From Bacillota bacterium (GTDB lineage Bacteria > Bacillota > Clostridia > Acetivibrionales > DSM-1351): a stretch of 27,372 nt of DNA. Position numbers and translations under genes: made by a program. The DNA lies in contig JAEYTP010000129.1 in assembly GCA_023433945.1 (NCBI GenBank), positions 1-27,372 on the forward strand, read 5' to 3'. Each line of letters starts with the position of its first letter. Position 1 is the first letter of the stretch. Below, in pieces: positions 1 through 7,257 of this stretch. The notes under the pieces are model-generated. The model saw only the letters and a list, made by a program, of their open reading frames with translations, was not told where the DNA came from and made no database searches.

Positions 1-1601
1 CCATTAGCGTATCTGATATGGTTATTCCAGAAATCAAGAAGCAGTACTTGCAGGAAACTGAGAACACAATTGACAATATAGTTAAGCAGTACAAGAGAGG
101 TCTTATCTCTGATGATGAAAGATACAACTCTGTTATCAGTGCTTGGACTGAAACTGGTGAAAATATTACAAAAGCCCTCATTGATAACTTGGACAGATTC
201 AATCCTGTTTACATGATGTCACAGTCAGGAGCGAGAGGTAATATCAACCAGATTAAGCAGCTTGCAGGTATGAGAGGTTTGATGGCCGATACATCTGGTA
301 AGACTATCGAGATACCTATCAAGTCGAACTTCCGTGAAGGTCTTAACGTGCTTGAGTTCTTTATCTCAACACACGGTGCTAGAAAAGGTCTTGCGGATAC
401 AGCGCTTAGAACTGCCGACTCAGGTTACCTCACTAGACGTCTTGTTGACGTAAGTCAGGATGTTATAGTAAGAGAACTTGATTGCGGTACTGACAGAGGT
501 ATTGAAGTATTTGATATAAAAGATGGTTCAGAAGTTATCGAACCATTGTCAGAAAGACTTATTGGACGTTATCCTACTGAGGACATTGCTGATCCTAACA
601 CTGGAGAGATTTATGCTCACAAGGGTGATGTTATTGATGAGAGAACAGCTGAGAAAATCGGAAAGAGCGGTATCAAGAAGATTAAGATCAGATCAGTTCT
701 TACTTGTCAATCTGAGGTTGGTATATGTGGTAAGTGCTATGGTTCAAACCTTGCAACAGGTGATGCAGTCAACGTTGGTGAAGCAGTAGGTATTATTGCT
801 GCTCAGTCAATCGGTGAACCTGGTACACAGCTTACAATGAGAACCTTCCATACTGGTGGTGTTGCCGGTGATGACATCACACAGGGTCTTCCTAGAGTAG
901 AAGAACTTTTCGAAGCTAGAAGACCAAAGGGTCTTGCAATAATTTCTGAAATACCTGGTACCGTCAAGCTTCAAGAAACTAAGAAGAAGCGTGAAGTTAT
1001 CATTACTTCAGAAGAGGGTGAAGCTAAGTCATATCAGATACCATATGGTTCAAGAATCAAGGTGTATGATGGTGATATAGTTGAAGCTGGTGACGAACTC
1101 ACTGAGGGTTCTGTAAACCCACATGATATCCTTAAAATTAAGGGTATAAAGGGTGTTCAGGCATACTTGCTACAGGAAGTTCAGAGAGTTTATAGAATGC
1201 AGGGTGTTGACATCAATGACAAACATATTGAAGTTATCGTTCGTCAGATGATGAGAAAGATAAAAATCGAAGATTGCGGAGATACAAATCTTCTCCCTGG
1301 CGGGTTAGTTGATATATTTGAATTTGAGAGAGAGAACAAAAAGGCAGTGGAAGCTGGACTTACACCTGCAACAGGTGAGCGTACTCTACTTGGTATTACC
1401 AAGGCTTCACTCGCTACAGAATCCTTCCTCTCAGCTGCATCCTTCCAGGAAACTACTAGGGTTCTTACCGAAGCAGCAATCAAAGGCAAGATCGACCCAT
1501 TGGTAGGTTTGAAGGAAAATGTTATTATCGGTAAGCTGATACCAGCAGGAACAGGTATGAGCAGATACAAGGATATTAGCATAAGCAATGTTATAGAATA
1601 A
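1..1601 (+). CDS. rpoC: DNA-directed RNA polymerase subunit beta' (3' part)
   Basis: The 5' end lies outside the window; the reading frame is open from base 3 and ends at TAA 1599-1601. The fragment is the C-terminal half of beta', part of the catalytic core of RNA polymerase. Counting from the Met at base 18, the bridge-helix region (SQSGARGNINQIKQLAGMRG, residues 69-88, and what follows) and the trigger-loop motif QSIGEPGTQLTMRTFHTGG (263-281) are intact. The four zinc-cluster cysteines are present at 156, 230, 237 and 240 (CxxxxxxCxxC pattern for the last three). The C-terminal conserved block TKASLATESFLSAASFQETTRVL is also present. rpoB is expected just upstream. No Rho-independent terminator is seen directly after the stop; the next one is the T-box attenuator at 2078. 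The last codons form part of a degenerate 17-bp tandem array (1581-1665). Confidence 0.98.
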   Translation, partial: ISVSDMVIPEIKKQYLQETENTIDNIVKQYKRGLISDDERYNSVISAWTETGENITKALIDNLDRFNPVYMMSQSGARGNINQIKQLAGMRGLMADTSGKTIEIPIKSNFREGLNVLEFFISTHGARKGLADTALRTADSGYLTRRLVDVSQDVIVRELDCGTDRGIEVFDIKDGSEVIEPLSERLIGRYPTEDIADPNTGEIYAHKGDVIDERTAEKIGKSGIKKIKIRSVLTCQSEVGICGKCYGSNLATGDAVNVGEAVGIIAAQSIGEPGTQLTMRTFHTGGVAGDDITQGLPRVEELFEARRPKGLAIISEIPGTVKLQETKKKREVIITSEEGEAKSYQIPYGSRIKVYDGDIVEAGDELTEGSVNPHDILKIKGIKGVQAYLLQEVQRVYRMQGVDINDKHIEVIVRQMMRKIKIEDCGDTNLLPGGLVDIFEFERENKKAVEAGLTPATGERTLLGITKASLATESFLSAASFQETTRVLTEAAIKGKIDPLVGLKENVIIGKLIPAGTGMSRYKDISISNVIE

Positions 1602-1665
1602 GCAGTGTCTATAGCATTAGAAGTGGTATAGAATGAGCAATGTTATTGAGTAGGTTTGGTTATAG
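1581..1665. repeat. Degenerate 17-bp tandem repeat array across the rpoC stop codon
   Basis: Five head-to-tail units of 16-18 bp can be read: ATAAGCAATGTTATAG (1581), AATAAGCAGTGTCTATAG (1597), CATTAGAAGTGGTATAG (1615), AATGAGCAATGTTATTG (1632) and AGTAGGTTTGGTTATAG (1649). The approximate consensus is AATRAGCARTGTTATAG. The first unit and the start of the second encode the last residues of RpoC and its stop; the fourth repeats the codons for Ser-Asn-Val-Ile-Glu-stop with synonymous changes. The units are contiguous with no spacers, so this is not a CRISPR array. Origin by tandem duplication followed by decay is inferred. Confidence 0.6.
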
Positions 1666-1721
1666 TATCAGTAATTTTATCCTGATAGCTTGGATAGATT
1701 ATAAAATATTGTAGAACAGAC

Positions 1722-1751
1722 TTGGATATGTTAAGCATATTATGATATAAT
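1722..1751 (+). promoter_or_regulatory. Candidate sigma-A promoter for the ileS T-box transcript
   Basis: TTGGAT (1722-1727) and TATAAT (1746-1751) are separated by 18 bp. The -10 box is a perfect consensus and lies about 30 bases before the first T-box stem, the expected place for the leader's start site. Confidence 0.6.
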
Positions 1752-1774
1752 ATTGCAATAATCAAGATAAAGAC

Positions 1775-2112
1775 GTTGATAGAGACAGTAGGTAATAACT
1801 CGATTTGCAGTTTATACATGCTATATAGTCTATATAGCTAAAGGTGCTAGATTGAGTGCAATCAAAAGTTTTAGCGAGCCGGTGAGAGTGAAAGACTGGT
1901 ACGAGTAGATATTACTGAAAATCCCTCTAGAGTCTCAAAGCAGAAAGTATTAACAAGTAAGCTTTGACGGAATTCCCCCGTTACATGGAAAATGTATTGC
2001 TATAGATAAATGTATCGCAATTTTGCTTTCACATTTGCTTATAGAGTACGTGTAATGGGTGGTACAAAACGAAGCAAAACCTTCGTCCTGTTATGGGACG
2101 AAGGTTTTTTTA
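1775..2112 (+). promoter_or_regulatory. T-box riboswitch leader, tRNA-Ile responsive
   Basis: A T-box leader senses uncharged tRNA: the anticodon pairs with a specifier codon and the tRNA 3' end pairs with the T-box bulge, which favours an antiterminator. Seen here: Stem I closes by GAGAC (1782-1786) with GTCTC (1932-1936). The 3' side of Stem I reads GAA then ATC at 1921-1923, an isoleucine specifier codon in the canonical position. The T-box core GGGTGGTAC lies at 2057-2065; its UGGU (2060-2063) matches the ACCA 3' end of a tRNA with discriminator A, as in tRNA-Ile. ACGAAG (2069-2074) can pair with CTTCGT (2081-2086) as the antiterminator, exclusive with the terminator that follows. The specifier and the gene downstream (ileS) agree. 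Confidence 0.93.
2078..2111 (+). terminator. T-box attenuator terminator before ileS
   Basis: An 11-bp perfect stem, AACCTTCGTCC (2078-2088) with GGACGAAGGTT (2096-2106), has a 7-base loop and is followed by a run of T to 2111. Its 5' arm is shared with the antiterminator, so it should form only when tRNA-Ile is charged. It is also the first terminator after rpoC. Confidence 0.92.
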
Positions 2113-2117
2113 CGTTA

Positions 2118-2207
2118 AAGGCAGATAAATGTATGCAAGCAGAGTGGCAGTTTCAAGCAGTATAGCAGCTGCAAGCAGTATATAGATATCAAGCAAGCAT
2201 TATATAT
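2118..2207. repeat. Degenerate 18-bp tandem repeat array in the ileS 5' leader
   Basis: CAAGCA recurs at 2136, 2154, 2172 and 2190, exactly 18 bp apart. The units are CAAGCAGAGTGGCAGTTT, CAAGCAGTATAGCAGCTG, CAAGCAGTATATAGATAT and CAAGCAAGCATTATATAT. The preceding 18 bases (2118-2135, AAGGCAGATAAATGTATG) look like a more decayed fifth unit. The array fills the gap between the attenuator and the ileS ribosome-binding site, so it is in the mRNA. No spacers are present. Its core AAGCAGTATATAG resembles AAGCAGTGTCTATAG in the array at 1581-1665. Confidence 0.7.
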
Positions 2208-2230
2208 AAATGATCAAGGAGGAGCACATT

Positions 2231-5200
2231 ATGTACGAGAAAGTCTCGACAAATCTAAACTTTGTAGAAAGAGAAAAAGAGATTGAGAAATTCTGGGAAG
2301 AAAATAAGATATTCGAAAAGAGTATAGAGAGCCGCAAAAATGCTGAAACCTATACCTTTTATGACGGACCGCCAACAGCTAATGGTAAGCCTCATATAGG
2401 GCACGTGCTTACTCGTGTTATTAAGGATATGATTCCAAGATATAGAACTATGAAGGGGTGTATGGTTCCGAGGAAAGCAGGCTGGGATACACATGGACTT
2501 CCTGTAGAGTTAGAGGTTGAAAAGCTTCTTGGACTTGACGGTAAAGAACAGATTGAGGAATATGGACTAGAGCCATTCCTTGAAAAATGTAAGGAAAGCG
2601 TTTGGAAGTATAAGGGAATGTGGGAAGACTTCTCAAAGACTGTTGGCTTCTGGGCGGACATGGATGCCCCATATGTTACCTATCACAACGATTTTATAGA
2701 GTCTGAATGGTGGGCTTTAAAACAGATTTGGGAAAAAGGACTGTTATATAAGGGCTTCAAGATTGTACCTTACTGCCCAAGATGCGGTACTCCTCTCTCA
2801 AGCCATGAGGTAGCTCAGGGCTATAAGGACGTAAAGGAAAAGTCCGCGGTAGTTAAGTTTAAGGTAAGGGGAGAAGATGCTTATATTTTGGCATGGACTA
2901 CTACTCCATGGACCTTGCCTTCAAATGTAGCTCTCTGTGTCAATCCGAACGAGAAATATATAAAGGTAGAATGTGACGGTACAATATATTATCTAGCAGA
3001 GGAACTCGCTGGAACTGTGCTCAAGGCAGAGTATAAAGTAATGGAGTCATATACAGGAAAAGACCTTGAATACAAGGAGTATGAGCCTTTATTTGACTTT
3101 GTAAAGCCTGACAAGAAGTGTTGGTTTATTACATGTGATAACTATGTTACCCTTTCTGATGGTACAGGTATTGTTCATATTGCACCTGCTTTTGGTGAGG
3201 ATGATGCCAATGTAGGTAGAATATATGACCTTCCATTTGTTCAGCTAGTTGATGCAAAGGGCGAAATGACTGCTGAAACACCTTGGGCAGGCAAGTTCTG
3301 TAAGGATGCTGACAGAGATATACTTGTTGACCTGGATAAAAAGGGCCTACTATTTGATGCACCAAACTATGAGCATAGCTATCCTCACTGTTGGAGATGT
3401 GATACTCCACTCATCTACTACGCAAGAGATTCTTGGTTTATAAAGATGACTGCAGTGAAGGAAGACCTTATCAGAAACAACAACACCATCAACTGGATAC
3501 CTGAAAGCATTGGTAAGGGCAGATTTGGTGATTGGCTTGAAAATGTTCAGGACTGGGGAATCAGCCGTAATCGTTACTGGGGTACACCACTTAATATATG
3601 GGAATGTAGTTGCGGACACAAGCATTCTATAGGCAGTATAGAAGAGCTCAAATCTATGTCCCCTAATTGTCCAGAGAACATAGAACTGCACAGACCTCAT
3701 ATTGATAACGTAACAATAGAGTGTCCTAAGTGTAAACAGCAGATGAAGCGAGTAGCAGAGGTTATTGACTGCTGGTTTGACTCTGGAGCAATGCCGTTCG
3801 CCCAGCACCATTATCCATTCGAAAATAAGGAGCTTTTTGAACAGCAGTTCCCAGCTAACTTTATTTCAGAGGCTGTTGACCAGACCAGAGGATGGTTCTA
3901 TTCACTGCTTGCTATATCAACGTTAATATTTAACGTAGCTCCTTACAAGAACGTTATCGTACTTGGACACGTTCAGGACGAAAACGGACAGAAGATGTCA
4001 AAGTCAAAGGGCAATGCCGTTGATCCTTTTGAAGCATTAGAAACTTACGGTGCAGATGCAATTCGTTGGTACTTCTATATAAATTCAGCACCATGGCTGC
4101 CAAACCGTTTCCATGGAAAGGCTGTAATAGAAGGACAGAGAAAGTTTATGGGTACTCTTTGGAATACTTATGCATTCTTTGTTCTCTATGCAAATATTGA
4201 TAAGTTTGATGCTACAAAGTATAGCCTAGAATACGATAAGCTTTCTGTTATGGATAAATGGCTACTTTCAAAGCTTAGTACACTGATTAAAACCGTTGAC
4301 AATAATCTTGATAACTACAAGATACCAGAGGCTGCAAGAGCACTTCAGGATTTTGTTGATGAGCTAAGTAACTGGTATGTTAGAAGAAGTCGTGAGCGCT
4401 TCTGGCAGAAAGAAATGAATCAGGACAAGATCAATGCCTACATGACATTATATACAGCACTTGTTACAGTTGCAAAATTATCTGCACCAATGATTCCATT
4501 CATGAGTGAGCAGATATATAGAAACCTTGTTTGCAGCATTGATAAGTCAGCACCTGAAAGCGTGCATCTGTGCGATTACCCAGTTGCAAATGAAGGCTAT
4601 ATCGATAGTAAGCTCGAAGAAAATATGGAGGCAGTACTAAAGATTGTTGTTCTAGGACGTGCAGCAAGAAACGCTGCAAATATCAAGAACAGGCAACCAA
4701 TTGGGAAGATGTATGTAAATACAGAGGCATTGGATAAGTACTTTACTGAAATTATCGAGGACGAATTAAACCTCAAAAACGTAGAATTCACTCAGGATGT
4801 ATCAGACTTCACAGCATACAGCTTCAAGCCACAGCTAAAGCTACTTGGCAAGAAGTTCGGAAGCCAGATTGGAGAAGTAAGACAGGTGCTTTCTGAAATC
4901 AATGGTAATGCTGCAAAGAAGGAATTAGATGCTACCGGCAAACTGAAGCTAACTTTGAGCACAGGAGAGGTTGAGTTGCTACCTGAAGAACTGCTGATTG
5001 AAACAAAGCAGTCAGAGCAGTTTACTTCCTTTGCAGATGGCGGAGTTACAGTTGTAATTGATACAAACCTTACGCCTGAACTTATTGAAGAGGGCTTTGT
5101 ACGTGAAATTATCAGTAAGATTCAGGTAATGCGTAAAGATGCTGGTTTTGACGTTATAGACCATATCGTTGTATACGAAAAGGGCAATGAAAGCATTGAA

Positions 5201-5338
5201 AAGATAATGGATGCTAACAAAGCAACTATTCTTGACGATGTTCTAGCGGATGAAATGAAGCTAGGTGAGCTTGACGGCTATACTGCACAATGGAATATCA
5301 ACGGTCAAGATGTTGAGCTTGGCGTGAAGAAGGTATAA
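2231..5338 (+). CDS. ileS: Isoleucyl-tRNA synthetase, long eukaryote-like (type 2) form
   Basis: Class I synthetase that charges tRNA-Ile with isoleucine in the cytoplasm. At 1035 residues it is longer than the classical bacterial form (about 940 in E. coli). The class signature HIGH is at residues 55-58 (GPPTANGKPHIGH) and KMSKS at 588-592. Between them lies the CP1 editing domain with GTGIVHIAPAFGEDD. A CPRCG motif and CSCG/CPKC cysteine pairs are visible in the catalytic half. The start at 2231 is chosen because AAGGAGG (2216-2222) sits 8 bases upstream; the in-frame ATG at 2210 lies before that site. The length and the sequence around the editing domain fit the IleS2 lineage, which is often less sensitive to mupirocin; that is an inference. 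It is controlled by the T-box upstream and ends in a strong terminator, so it is its own transcription unit between rpoC and ybxF. Confidence 0.97.
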   Translation: MYEKVSTNLNFVEREKEIEKFWEENKIFEKSIESRKNAETYTFYDGPPTANGKPHIGHVLTRVIKDMIPRYRTMKGCMVPRKAGWDTHGLPVELEVEKLLGLDGKEQIEEYGLEPFLEKCKESVWKYKGMWEDFSKTVGFWADMDAPYVTYHNDFIESEWWALKQIWEKGLLYKGFKIVPYCPRCGTPLSSHEVAQGYKDVKEKSAVVKFKVRGEDAYILAWTTTPWTLPSNVALCVNPNEKYIKVECDGTIYYLAEELAGTVLKAEYKVMESYTGKDLEYKEYEPLFDFVKPDKKCWFITCDNYVTLSDGTGIVHIAPAFGEDDANVGRIYDLPFVQLVDAKGEMTAETPWAGKFCKDADRDILVDLDKKGLLFDAPNYEHSYPHCWRCDTPLIYYARDSWFIKMTAVKEDLIRNNNTINWIPESIGKGRFGDWLENVQDWGISRNRYWGTPLNIWECSCGHKHSIGSIEELKSMSPNCPENIELHRPHIDNVTIECPKCKQQMKRVAEVIDCWFDSGAMPFAQHHYPFENKELFEQQFPANFISEAVDQTRGWFYSLLAISTLIFNVAPYKNVIVLGHVQDENGQKMSKSKGNAVDPFEALETYGADAIRWYFYINSAPWLPNRFHGKAVIEGQRKFMGTLWNTYAFFVLYANIDKFDATKYSLEYDKLSVMDKWLLSKLSTLIKTVDNNLDNYKIPEAARALQDFVDELSNWYVRRSRERFWQKEMNQDKINAYMTLYTALVTVAKLSAPMIPFMSEQIYRNLVCSIDKSAPESVHLCDYPVANEGYIDSKLEENMEAVLKIVVLGRAARNAANIKNRQPIGKMYVNTEALDKYFTEIIEDELNLKNVEFTQDVSDFTAYSFKPQLKLLGKKFGSQIGEVRQVLSEINGNAAKKELDATGKLKLTLSTGEVELLPEELLIETKQSEQFTSFADGGVTVVIDTNLTPELIEEGFVREIISKIQVMRKDAGFDVIDHIVVYEKGNESIEKIMDANKATILDDVLADEMKLGELDGYTAQWNINGQDVELGVKKV

Positions 5339-5350
5339 GAATAAGGTATA
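5328..5350. repeat. Short direct repeat across the ileS stop codon
   Basis: AAGGTATAAG at the gene end (5330-5339, containing the TAA stop) is repeated 13 bp later (5343-5352 region) as AATAAGGTATAAG. The same ten bases also occur near 26633. It resembles the situation at the rpoC end, but the tract is short and AT-rich. Confidence 0.45.
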
Positions 5351-5409
5351 AGTACTCAATAGTGTATACAAAACAAAAATACTCCGAATAGGACATTATC
5401 CAGAAAATA

Positions 5410-5456
5410 GTTAATCCTCCGTATGGCTGCATCATACGGAGGATTAACCCGTTTTT
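5410..5456 (+). terminator. Strong Rho-independent terminator after ileS
   Basis: A perfect 16-bp inverted repeat, GTTAATCCTCCGTATG (5410-5425) with CATACGGAGGATTAAC (5433-5448), has a 7-base loop and is followed by CCG and five T. It separates ileS from the ybxF-tuf operon. Confidence 0.93.
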
Positions 5457-5541
5457 GACGTTAAGATATAGTTATGTATATTTATTAAACAGAGATTTCA
5501 GGTTAGTATCAAAATTTTTGAGTGCGGAAAATTCTGTATGC

Positions 5542-5571
5542 TTGACAAAATCAGAGTTACAGTGATAAAAT
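5542..5571 (+). promoter_or_regulatory. Promoter of the ybxF-rpsL-rpsG-fusA-tuf operon
   Basis: TTGACA (5542-5547) is a perfect -35 box. TAAAAT (5566-5571) follows after 18 bp with TG just upstream of it. It is the only good promoter between the ileS terminator and ybxF, and no terminator is seen from here to the end of tuf. The remaining bases of the 5339-5661 gap show nothing else recognisable. Confidence 0.75.
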
Positions 5572-5661
5572 TGTATGGTGCATTGAATTGTGCATTTTTT
5601 TTGATGCCTATATAGTATGTTTGCATATGTATTTTAGACATTGCAACAGGAGGAATTTGAT

Positions 5662-5904
5662 TTGTTAGAAAGTCTTAAACACTCAAAAAAGGCAGTAGGA
5701 ATTAAGCAAACTACAAAGGCTGTTGAAAACGGTTTGGCAGCCAATGTATTTATAGCTCAGGATAGTGAACATAGAGTAACGCGACCTATTATTGAGTTGT
5801 GTGAAAAAAATTCTGTACCAATTACCTACGTTGAATCTATGAAGATGTTAGGTAGAGCATGCGGAATTGATGTAGATGCAGCAGTAGCATGCATATTAAA
5901 GTAG
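5662..5904 (+). CDS. L7Ae-family K-turn RNA-binding protein (YbxF-like)
   Basis: An 80-residue protein of the ribosomal L7Ae/L30e/S12e/Gadd45 family, the size of B. subtilis YbxF (82 residues), which occupies the same place between rpoC and rpsL. Visible family features are the SKKAVGIKQTTKAVENG N-terminus, the AQDSE...VTRPIIELCEKNSVP core and the VESMKMLGRACGIDV segment. The family binds kink-turn RNA. The TTG start at 5662 is chosen because AGGAGGA (5648-5654) lies 7 bases upstream; an in-frame TTG at 5641 would put this site inside the gene. It is first in the str-type operon, 70 bases before rpsL. Its exact cellular role is not settled in Firmicutes. Confidence 0.9.
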   Translation: MLESLKHSKKAVGIKQTTKAVENGLAANVFIAQDSEHRVTRPIIELCEKNSVPITYVESMKMLGRACGIDVDAAVACILK

Positions 5905-5974
5905 CTTATTTGAAACTGATTTCATTTTTGAAACAGTTAAAAATATATTAAACATATCGAAAGGAGGTGTACTA

Positions 5975-6403
5975 ATGCCAACATTTAACCAGCTGGTTAG
6001 GAAGGGCAGAGAAGTTATTGAAAAGAAATCAACTGCTCCAGCTCTCCAAAAGGGATTTAACTCTAAGAAGAAGATTGCAACTGATATCAGTGCTCCACAA
6101 AAAAGAGGAGTTTGTACAGTTGTAAAGACTATCACTCCAAAGAAGCCAAACTCAGCTCTCCGTAAGGTAGCCAGAGTTCGTCTTACAAATGGTATAGAAG
6201 TAAGCTCTTATATTCCTGGAATAGGTCATAACCTACAGGAACATAGCGTTGTTCTTATCAGAGGAGGAAGAGTTAAGGACTTACCTGGTGTAAGGTACCA
6301 CATAGTTAGAGGTACTCTTGATACTGCAGGTGTTGCCAAGAGAATGCAGAGCCGTTCAAAATACGGTGCTAAGCGTCCAAAGGCAGGTGCTGCTAAGAAG
6401 TAA
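5975..6403 (+). CDS. rpsL: 30S ribosomal protein S12
   Basis: S12 is part of the decoding centre of the small subunit. The 142-residue protein carries the Firmicutes insertion after the N-terminus (LQKGFNSKKKIATDIS, about residues 24-39). The conserved loops TPKKPNSALRKVARVRLTNG (54-73) and RGGRVKDLPGVRYH (96-109) are intact. K56 and K101 correspond to E. coli K42 and K87, positions where changes give streptomycin resistance; both are lysine, so the allele is wild type. D102 or its neighbour is the methylthiolation region. AAAGGAGGTG stands just before the ATG. It is followed by an unusually long 225-base gap before rpsG. Confidence 0.98.
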   Translation: MPTFNQLVRKGREVIEKKSTAPALQKGFNSKKKIATDISAPQKRGVCTVVKTITPKKPNSALRKVARVRLTNGIEVSSYIPGIGHNLQEHSVVLIRGGRVKDLPGVRYHIVRGTLDTAGVAKRMQSRSKYGAKRPKAGAAKK

Positions 6404-6628
6404 ATACACAGCGTGCTGACAATTTAAAATGTTTAGTGCTTAGTACGTTGATAATATATATTTTGTAATGGATGATACGTAAATATTGTTCAAAATGTAA
6501 GTTATATTTGATGTACATGCGCTGACGACGGTTTTAAACCACGAGTACCTGTGATACTTTAATTGGGCAGGGGTAAATTTTAAATCAGCTGCTCATACTA
6601 AATGTTATCATAAAAGGAGGGAAGTAAG

Positions 6629-7099
6629 GTGCCAAGAAAAGGTCATATATCAAAAAGAGATGTTTTGCCAGATCCTATATACGGAAGCAAAACTGTTACA
6701 AAACTTATAAACAACATCATGTATGATGGAAAGAAGGGTGTAGCACAGCAGATTTGCTATGATGCATTCGATATACTCAAAGAAAAGACTGGAAGAGATC
6801 CTCTTGAAGTGTTTGAAGAGGCTATGGCAAACATCATGCCAGTTCTCGAAGTTAAAGCTAGAAGAGTAGGTGGAGCAACATACCAGGTTCCAATGGAAGT
6901 TAGACCAGACAGAAGACAGACATTGGGTTTGAGATGGTTGACAGACTATTCTCGCAAAAGAGGCGAGCGTACTATGAGAGAAAGATTGGCTGGAGAATTG
7001 CTAGATGCACTCAATAACATGGGTGGAGCTTGCAAGAAGAAGGACGATACTCATAAGATGGCTGAAGCTAACAGAGCATTTGCTAACTACAGATGGTAA
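6629..7099 (+). CDS. rpsG: 30S ribosomal protein S7
   Basis: S7 nucleates assembly of the 30S head and contacts the E site. At 156 residues it is the usual length. Conserved blocks are PRKGHISKRDVLPDPIYGS at the N-terminus, MYDGKKGVAQ, VKARRVGGATYQVPMEVRP (about 75-93) and the C-terminal DTHKMAEANRAFANYRW. The start is GTG at 6629, with AAAGGAGG (6613-6620) 8 bases upstream. In E. coli S7 represses the str operon by binding near its own gene; whether that occurs here cannot be told from the sequence. Confidence 0.98.
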   Translation: MPRKGHISKRDVLPDPIYGSKTVTKLINNIMYDGKKGVAQQICYDAFDILKEKTGRDPLEVFEEAMANIMPVLEVKARRVGGATYQVPMEVRPDRRQTLGLRWLTDYSRKRGERTMRERLAGELLDALNNMGGACKKKDDTHKMAEANRAFANYRW

Positions 7100-7257
7100 A
7101 ATATCTTTGTTAGGAATTGTTGATTAAACTTTCGGTTAGAATAACCAAGGCAGACAAGTTATTTTGATTTCTTGTTTTGCTGAAATAGAGAGAGAAAATA
7201 TATTATTATTACAAACAAAATCAAAAAAATTAGAACTATCGCGAAAGGAGGGTTCTC

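Noticed and set aside
1670..1705. Possible rpoC terminator (TATCAG ... CTGATA)
   Set aside because: The stem is only 6 bp, AU-rich and lacks a T run.
1581..2207. CRISPR array in the rpoC-ileS gap
   Set aside because: The repeats are short (17-18 bp), degenerate and directly abutting with no unique spacers, and no cas gene is present.
2210..2230. Upstream ATG at 2210 as the ileS start
   Set aside because: It would place the strong AAGGAGG site inside the coding sequence and has no site of its own; ATG 2231 is well placed.
3350..3811. 153-codon minus-strand open frame within ileS
   Set aside because: It is fully antisense to a well-conserved synthetase, has no plausible ribosome-binding site or recognisable domain, and reads as an antisense shadow of the real gene.
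5410..5448. 16-bp inverted repeat after ileS as a mobile-element end or attachment site
   Set aside because: Its short loop, trailing T run and position directly after a gene are fully explained by a terminator.
5641..5661. TTG at 5641 as the start of the L7Ae-like gene
   Set aside because: The AGGAGGA site lies downstream of it and is correctly spaced for TTG 5662; the product then matches the family length.
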